A stretch of DNA of 64,000 nucleotides from Agriotes lineatus (taxonomy: Eukaryota; Arthropoda; Insecta; Coleoptera; Elateridae), in the NCBI GenBank assembly GCA_940337035.1, contig CALNHX010000282.1, positions 186,001 through 250,000 on the forward strand, given 5' to 3'. The notes below the pieces were generated by a model. The model was given only the letters and a program-made list of their open reading frames with translations, was not told the DNA's origin and made no database searches. The translations under genes were made by a program, and so were the position numbers. Shown here piece after piece: positions 58,652 to 64,000 of this stretch; position 1 is the first letter of the stretch, and every line of letters starts with the position of its first letter.

Positions 58652-58920
58652 GCATATTTTGAGTTAATGTATCCCTCTAAATAAAACCAGGCCTCTTCCC
58701 TGAAAACAAGTGTTCTTCAATAAGTCGTCATTGAGGGTATTTAGGAACCTCTGACAATATTCGACACGCTGTAGATAATCGGCTTCGTATAATTTATGTT
58801 GTACAGACTGCAAACGGTAGGGATAGACGTCTTTGACCCCCCCCCCCCCCCCCAATAATTGGAAAATGGCTAAAAGTTGGGAATTTCTTGGTCAAAATAC
58901 GCAAGTTGGGAAAACCATTG

Positions 58921-61800
58921 CCTGTTAATTTCGTGTTTAATTCCTTCCACAATGCCTTCTTCTTCTGTACTTCTTCACTTTACTACACCACCACGCTGTG
59001 CGTTTCCTCGTTTGTTTTAGCAATTTAGCAATTTCGTTAGTTACTTTATGTAGATATTTTTTCTAAACTGTTGGGTTTCTTAATCAGTTTGTCTTTTTTT
59101 CGGTAACCTTGTCTTTCGTCCTGCCTTGGCACAAAGAATGCGGTGACCGGTATACACAACAATGTAATTAATTATTGAGTGTTCATTTTTGCCAAGTTTG
59201 ACTTGACTTTTGCGAAATTACTAATGCACTAGCGTTCTGCACCCAAATTGGGCGCGAAATAATTCATTTAATGCAATTTGTACAAGAGTGATCCATTTTG
59301 TGTGTCGAGTTAATTTTGAGGTTAGCTATCAACAAAAAAATCCACATAAAAAAAAGTCACTTATAAACATTTGAAAACCCTACTACCGGCTTACTTGCGT
59401 CGCCCTGAGTCGATTGACACCAAAATCATCCAATTCGGCCCACGCGTTCGCTCTCAAAGTGGCGTCAAGCAAGCAAGCAAGCAATGAAAATTATTATGTC
59501 TGATTGCAGGGTTAGATAAATAGATTAATGTTTGATTGCATCATAAAGGCCTTGTTTATGTAACCATAGCCCATAAAATGGCACTTTATTGTACTAGTAC
59601 AATTATGATAAATTAGACTGAACCGTCAGTCAAGTAAATGTTACAATAAGTGTACACATAAATTTAACATATTTGAACAAATAGTGAGCGATTAATTATT
59701 GTGGTAATTAATATTTATAACACATTTCTATTGTTATAAATGTTTATCATAAAAAATATGTCAATATCCATCAAGGCTCTCTAATATAATTGTTTTTCTA
59801 TCATAGAATAGAAGTCACATTTATAAACTCGATTTCTTTTTTAATTTTAGCAGTCGAACATAATAATTTGTAAGCAACTTGTACATAATGAGACTTTGTT
59901 GGGCTTTTCCTCTTTATGGACCTCGCAGGCAAAGTTCTCTCGGCCATAAAATGACTGGTCCAATAAAGTCCTACATTATGTATTTATATAAATAGTACCT
60001 ATACTAAATAAATTCAACGTTGACATCTAGTTTTTATATCGTCTTACCCTTTTAGAGGGCAGTTATTAATCATTTCCAGGAATTAGCATAACGTGAGTAG
60101 TTACAAGTCTGAGTTTAGCACATTTCAAGTTAAAATCCTCAGTATTTCAAGCCGGTGTTGTAGCCATTTATCATTTTTTTTTAATGCAGAACGTTCAAAA
60201 AGATGTAATAAAACTCAAGAAGTGGGACCATCAAGATGTCACTTTTCCTACTACAATAATGTTATTAATGAATTTCAGTAAATAAGAGGCGCTGTTTACA
60301 ACACTGCAACAGCAAATTTAACTTCAACTTACGTGTAATTCTTCTTATCGTTTACGCTTGCCCGGCCCCGCCTTAATCATAACTTTCGGTAATAATAAAT
60401 GTGTCAGAGGTGACGACCCCGCTTAGACACTATATTTATATTTTAATAACCCGCTGCACATGGGCGTAAAACTGCAGGTAATCAATTTACAAAGCAATTC
60501 ATTCTGGCCACGCTAATTTATATAGCAGACGACCGTTTTACCAAATTCGTCGAGGCATAAAACATTTTTCGCATTTTCGAGAGGCTGTTTTCGTTGGCGG
60601 GCACTTTTACACAGCGGCCTTTCTGTGGTCTGGTTTGTTGGTCAAAATGTAATCTAAAAATACCGGTCGTTATGATGCGGTATAAAAACCAACACGCGTT
60701 TGCACTTCTCCTATTTTTAAGCGGCGATTGACAGGGCCTGTTAGGACTAATCGGCGAAAGGTTATTATTCTGGACTGGCCAGGAGTTCCCCGAATTACGA
60801 TTCCGTGTATATTAATAGGCTCAAGAAGACTTATCGGAGGATGCTGGTAATTGACGGCGGTGCACTGGACGTGTTTTTATTGCGGTCACTTGCTTTGCAC
60901 TATCGTTTCGCCTTTGAGCTTTGACTCAAAGTAGACATTTATTTTTGCCAGCACGCGTAGAAAGGGCCAACGACCGTGCTCTTGTTTGCATTTTATTGAT
61001 TCGGCAAAGATGGAAATGCGAGCGACTCGTCTCCTGGCCTGGGAAATATGTGTCAGGATTTGTCTCGAGCCTTATGACTTGTTTACGACGGAAAAGCTCC
61101 AAGAGCTCTTTAATCAAGCTCTGACCGGAGTCGACGGCTTGAGATAAAGTGTTGATTGAAAGAATGTTTGGATTGCTGGCTTTTAGATTTCTCGTTTACT
61201 TGTTGTAAACGTACCAAAGTGCTGTTTGGGGTAAATAACCACACGTTGTCAATTTTGGCAACATAAAGTTAAGAGCAATTTTTATTAGAAATTAAGTACG
61301 TATGAAAGATCAAAGCAGAATTTTATCGTAATCTGCTAGTGCTATTTTGACATATTTATGGCATTTCATCTCGTTCGAAAGGTTTCACCAATAACAATAA
61401 TAGACATTGTTTATTGCTATAAACACATTTTAAGCCTTTTTGATTATGATAGCAATTAATACCATTTCAAGCATATCAAATATTATTTTATAAAATGTTC
61501 CAGAAATGTGCTAGTTTAATATTTGCAAATTGTACCTATACATTAATAGCTTTGGCATTGATAATAATTTGTAAAAATGATGTTAGCCTTGATTTGAATA
61601 ATAAAAAGTAATCAGAGCAGACTTGGAAATAATGTATAACAATGTAAGATCAGAAACAAACAAACAATTGGGGAAAGGAAGCCAAGCTGTGAAGTGGTGT
61701 TAATGATAGCTTTCCCAATAAATAATTATTAATACGTGAATAAATACCCTTTTCCCAATTCAGTGTTTGAAATTAATTCCATATCCTTTGGGTACGTTAT
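58921..61800. other. Repeat-poor stretch with more even base composition
   Basis: No transposon relic is recognisable here. Segments such as 60430-61140 are richer in G+C and CpG and contain many short non-repetitive motifs but no convincing exon; frames at 60921-61124 on opposite strands are mutual shadows. This may be regulatory or conserved non-coding DNA, which only a cross-species alignment can show. Confidence 0.3.
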
Positions 61801-61823
61801 AGAAGGTTCCATTAATTCGTAGC

Positions 61824-61937
61824 ACCTCTGCAGAGGTTTATAAAAAGTGTTTGATTTGTGCATCGTGTGTTAACTGTTTTTCCGAGATTGTGCATGAGGT
61901 TCGAACAGTGTAATTGGAGCCCTGTGAGCTAAAGGTA
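61824..61937 (+). promoter_or_regulatory. Possible TATA promoter and first untranslated exon (weak)
   Basis: A perfect 14-base palindrome ACCTCTGCAGAGGT (61824-61837) directly precedes TATAAAAAG (61839-61847). About 90 bases on, AAAGGTAGGC at 61931 resembles a splice donor. The following 200 bases are unusually GC-rich for the window. No initiator consensus is obvious, so this is only a candidate. Confidence 0.2.
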
Positions 61938-63139
61938 GGCAGCAACCCTCGTGGGAAGCAATTGGGGCCCTAGGTGTGGGACAACGGCTGAATTGGAGGG
62001 GGTTTTCCGAGCGGTCGAGCAACAGGAGTCGAAAGAGGGGCCTAGGGATCGTGGAACTTGCCGAGGGCTTGAGTTAGCCCTAGTTTCCATTGGAAAAGCA
62101 ACAGAGAGGTCAGGAAAGTTAATCGTAAATGATTGAATGTGATTTGAAAGTGGCGTCGGTTTTTTTAGAACTTCCGGAAAACGCGTGCTCTGAGTATTTT
62201 TTGTTTTTGACGTGTATTTACTTACTGCTATTGTTATCACATAGACAACACTTTAATTACGTAATCACTGATAATTGCCGAGGAATAGCGAATCTGTTTT
62301 GCGAAATTGTGATATTGGATCGCGATATTTGAATTTGGTTTCCATTAGTTAAAATATCCAGTATTGTAGCAGTCCCAGTCGTTAAATAAGCATTGTTCAA
62401 AGCCTTTGCAATTTAAAATTGTAAAAAATATAACACGATAATTAAGTTGATAGCAAATGTATTTCCAATAATTTATACAAACCAAGATAATACTTGCTAG
62501 GCTGTAGACACCCAACCCTTTGAGATGATAGAGCCATTTATTTAAATCTAATATAATATACATCTCAAAGAGATTATCAATATAAATAATATGCACAACA
62601 AGTAATCACCACCAAAATATATTACAGAATGTCCATAACGTATCTGTCTTGTAACCTAATCCTGCAATTATTATAGCTAATAGAAAAATAACTAATGCTA
62701 AATTTCGTTTTTATTATAGTTCGAATATCATGTCATAGGTTTCGTATAGATTTTGTAATTAAAGCAGCACATTAATTTTATTCATATTTGTTGCTAAAAG
62801 GACTTGCTGCTGGTTGTAATGTTATTTATTCAGAACAAACTTAAACTGAAACAACTTGCTATGATAGACGTAAATTGGCAACTGCCGCTGTATATAATTG
62901 TGGGCAACTTGCCGGCTCGGCTCCTTTGTGCCCTCGCCCTTCTACCTAGACGCAAAATAGAACAAACTACCAGTCGTATCCTTTATGTTAAACATACGGC
63001 CCACCTTGAAATGTAGGTTTCAAAATTCAAGAGACAATAGTATAATTACTGACTTACACAAGACAATAGAAAAACGTTTATATAGATAAGAAAATAATAG
63101 TTAATGAATAATTAAACTAAAGTAAAAATGTCTGTTTCT
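61938..63139. other. GC-richer patch then AT-rich flank
   Basis: 61940-62110 is GC-rich and opens frames on both strands without a domain. The + frame at 62804-63016 has no recognised match. Confidence 0.3.
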
Positions 63140-64000
63140 CTTAACCTACACACTTAAATTAGAAACATCGTCTTGTTCGATTGATAGCACGCGCACCTTT
63201 GAGACAGCCCGTTTTACTACACCCTTAGCAATTTTTATTGTCACTACATGAGTTATGCCGTCGTCTCCTTGATGAAGTTCCTGGCCGCGACCCAATTGCC
63301 ACGTGTAGGAGGGTGAATTATCATCTCGTAGTAGATAGATCCTTGTCATTGACTCCAATTGGTTTGAATAGGTCATTCTTCCATTTGGCCCATTGCTGAA
63401 GGGTTGCTAAATACTCCGTGCTCCATCTCTTCCAGAAATGTTAGTTCAGCTGGCACAGTCGCTCCCAACAAGATAGGCGGTTTGTAGGGACCTCCCGAAA
63501 ATTCCTTTCCGGAAGAGCCGATAGCGAATCTCCCATCAAAAAAATGCTCAGGGTGGAGGACTGTCAGGTTATTAAGATTATTGAAAAATGGTGTTAAAGG
63601 ACATGAACTCAGACAGGCTTATATTTTTACTAATAGAGCACACATTTCTTCAAACGTGAGTCTGGCATCACCGAACATTTTTCGTAAATGTCAGATTTGA
63701 CAGCTGCCTCCCATATTTCACCAAAGTGTGAGGATTACGCAGGAATTATATGCCAGGTGATGTTCTATTCTGAGAGCGATTTCTTAATTTCTTGCTGACT
63801 TTTCGTCTTCGTTAGAAAATCTTGCAGATCAACCAATTCATTTTTTACTCCCACGAAATTTTGTTGCATTATCAAAATAAATGGGGGAGCATTTTACTCT
63901 ACGTGAGAGAAAGATTTTTAATGTGTTTATAAAACTGTTGCTGCCCAAGCTACTCACTAGCTTTAAATTAACATCCTTTGCGGTAAAACAAACGAAAATT
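63140..64000 (-). pseudogene. BEL/Pao retrotransposon integrase relic, truncated by the window edge
   Basis: Reading leftwards on the - strand: TAKDVNLKLVSSLGSNSFIN (from ~63990), then KCSPIYFDNATKFRGSKK (second catalytic Asp region of the integrase), ELVDLQDFLTKTKSQQEIKK, NITWHIIPA, a stop, SSHFGEIWEAAVKSDIYEKC, FEEMCALLVKI, a stop, ACLSSCPLTPFFNNLNNLTV, LHPEHFFDGRFAI, PPILLGATVPAELTFLEEME, and the C-terminal DUF5641-like block LRDDNSPSYTWQLGRGQELH with HVVTIKIAKGVVKRAVSKVR ending at ~63146. This order is diagnostic of BEL/Pao pol. Several stops and a shift after SDIYEKC inactivate it. The upstream reverse transcriptase would lie beyond 64000; no LTR is seen at the 3' side. Confidence 0.85.

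Larger units (their letters stand above)
54480..58920 (-). pseudogene. Mariner-like transposase relic split by a hAT insertion
   Basis: On the - strand the right-hand piece (58850-58652) reads PYRLQSVQHKLYEADYLQRV, EYCQRFLNTLNDDLLKNTCF and, in another frame, the remains of the first catalytic block before the hAT. The left piece (55035-54480) resumes with PLHSQIIGVWAAISRRRIVA, then LTAERYPEEFILPFFEELHE, FRFFQQDEATADTTHDTLNM (second Asp, GAT altered context) and PARSCDLTPCDFFLWPYLKN (third Asp). Counting gives 41 residues between the second and third Asp. The two pieces join exactly at the hAT target duplication GCACCAAC, confirming the insertion. Stops and shifts occur throughout. A run of about 17 C residues at 58839-58855 lies in the relic. 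Confidence 0.75.

Noticed and set aside
61951..62240. Overlapping frames on both strands in a GC-rich patch
   Set aside because: Neither shows a domain, a good start context or splice signals that would favour one strand.
1..64000. CRISPR arrays, prokaryotic operons or prophage
   Set aside because: Introns, LINEs, hAT and mariner relics show this is animal nuclear DNA; no regularly spaced direct repeats with unique spacers exist.

Overview
This is a stretch of animal nuclear DNA, almost certainly from an insect. It is AT-rich and gene-poor, has spliceosomal introns, and is dominated by transposable-element families typical of arthropod genomes: mariner-like, hAT, MULE with a FLYWCH finger, APE-type LINEs, BEL/Pao, and fold-back MITEs. 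A beetle would fit the element mix, but nothing here fixes the order.

Only one host gene is well supported. It encodes a secreted, acidic, low-complexity protein on the + strand: a signal-peptide exon at 23598-23962 joins in phase across a ~7.7 kb intron to an Asp/Glu-rich exon at 31705-31837. A possible third exon lies at 49031-49079. Most of the rest of the window would then be intron or intergenic DNA filled by repeats.

Layout: 1-6.8 kb holds two DNA elements with different terminal inverted repeats (TIRs). Each carries decayed pieces of the same large uncharacterised animal ORF family. 7.0-8.2 kb is a higher-order minisatellite. 9.28-11.72 kb is a MULE with an intact DDE transposase (two exons) and a fold-back element nested in its right end. 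11.8-22.4 kb has mariner relics, a Tc1-like MITE, an R1-like LINE scrap and a hAT element nested in a mariner (8-bp target duplication CCTTAGAT). 25-30.7 kb is LINE debris holding three nested DNA elements. 32.5-33.4 kb and 38.1-40.4 kb are hAT elements. 35.9-37.2, 42.2-42.9 and 49.4-50.3 kb are LINE relics. 45.93-48.74 kb is a mariner-superfamily element with ~510-bp TIRs. 52-53 kb has two fold-back elements. 54.5-58.9 kb is a mariner relic split by a 3.6-kb hAT with a nearly complete ZMYM1/DUF4371-type transposase (target duplication GCACCAAC). 58.9-63.1 kb is comparatively repeat-poor, and the right edge (63.15-64 kb) is a BEL/Pao integrase relic on the - strand.

The most unusual material is the pair of TIR elements at 1-1914 and 4475-6807 with their uncharacterised ORF family, the two palindromic MITEs that share a core but not tips, and the MULE/fold-back composite. 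All assignments come from reading the sequence and recalling family hallmarks; no database search was run.
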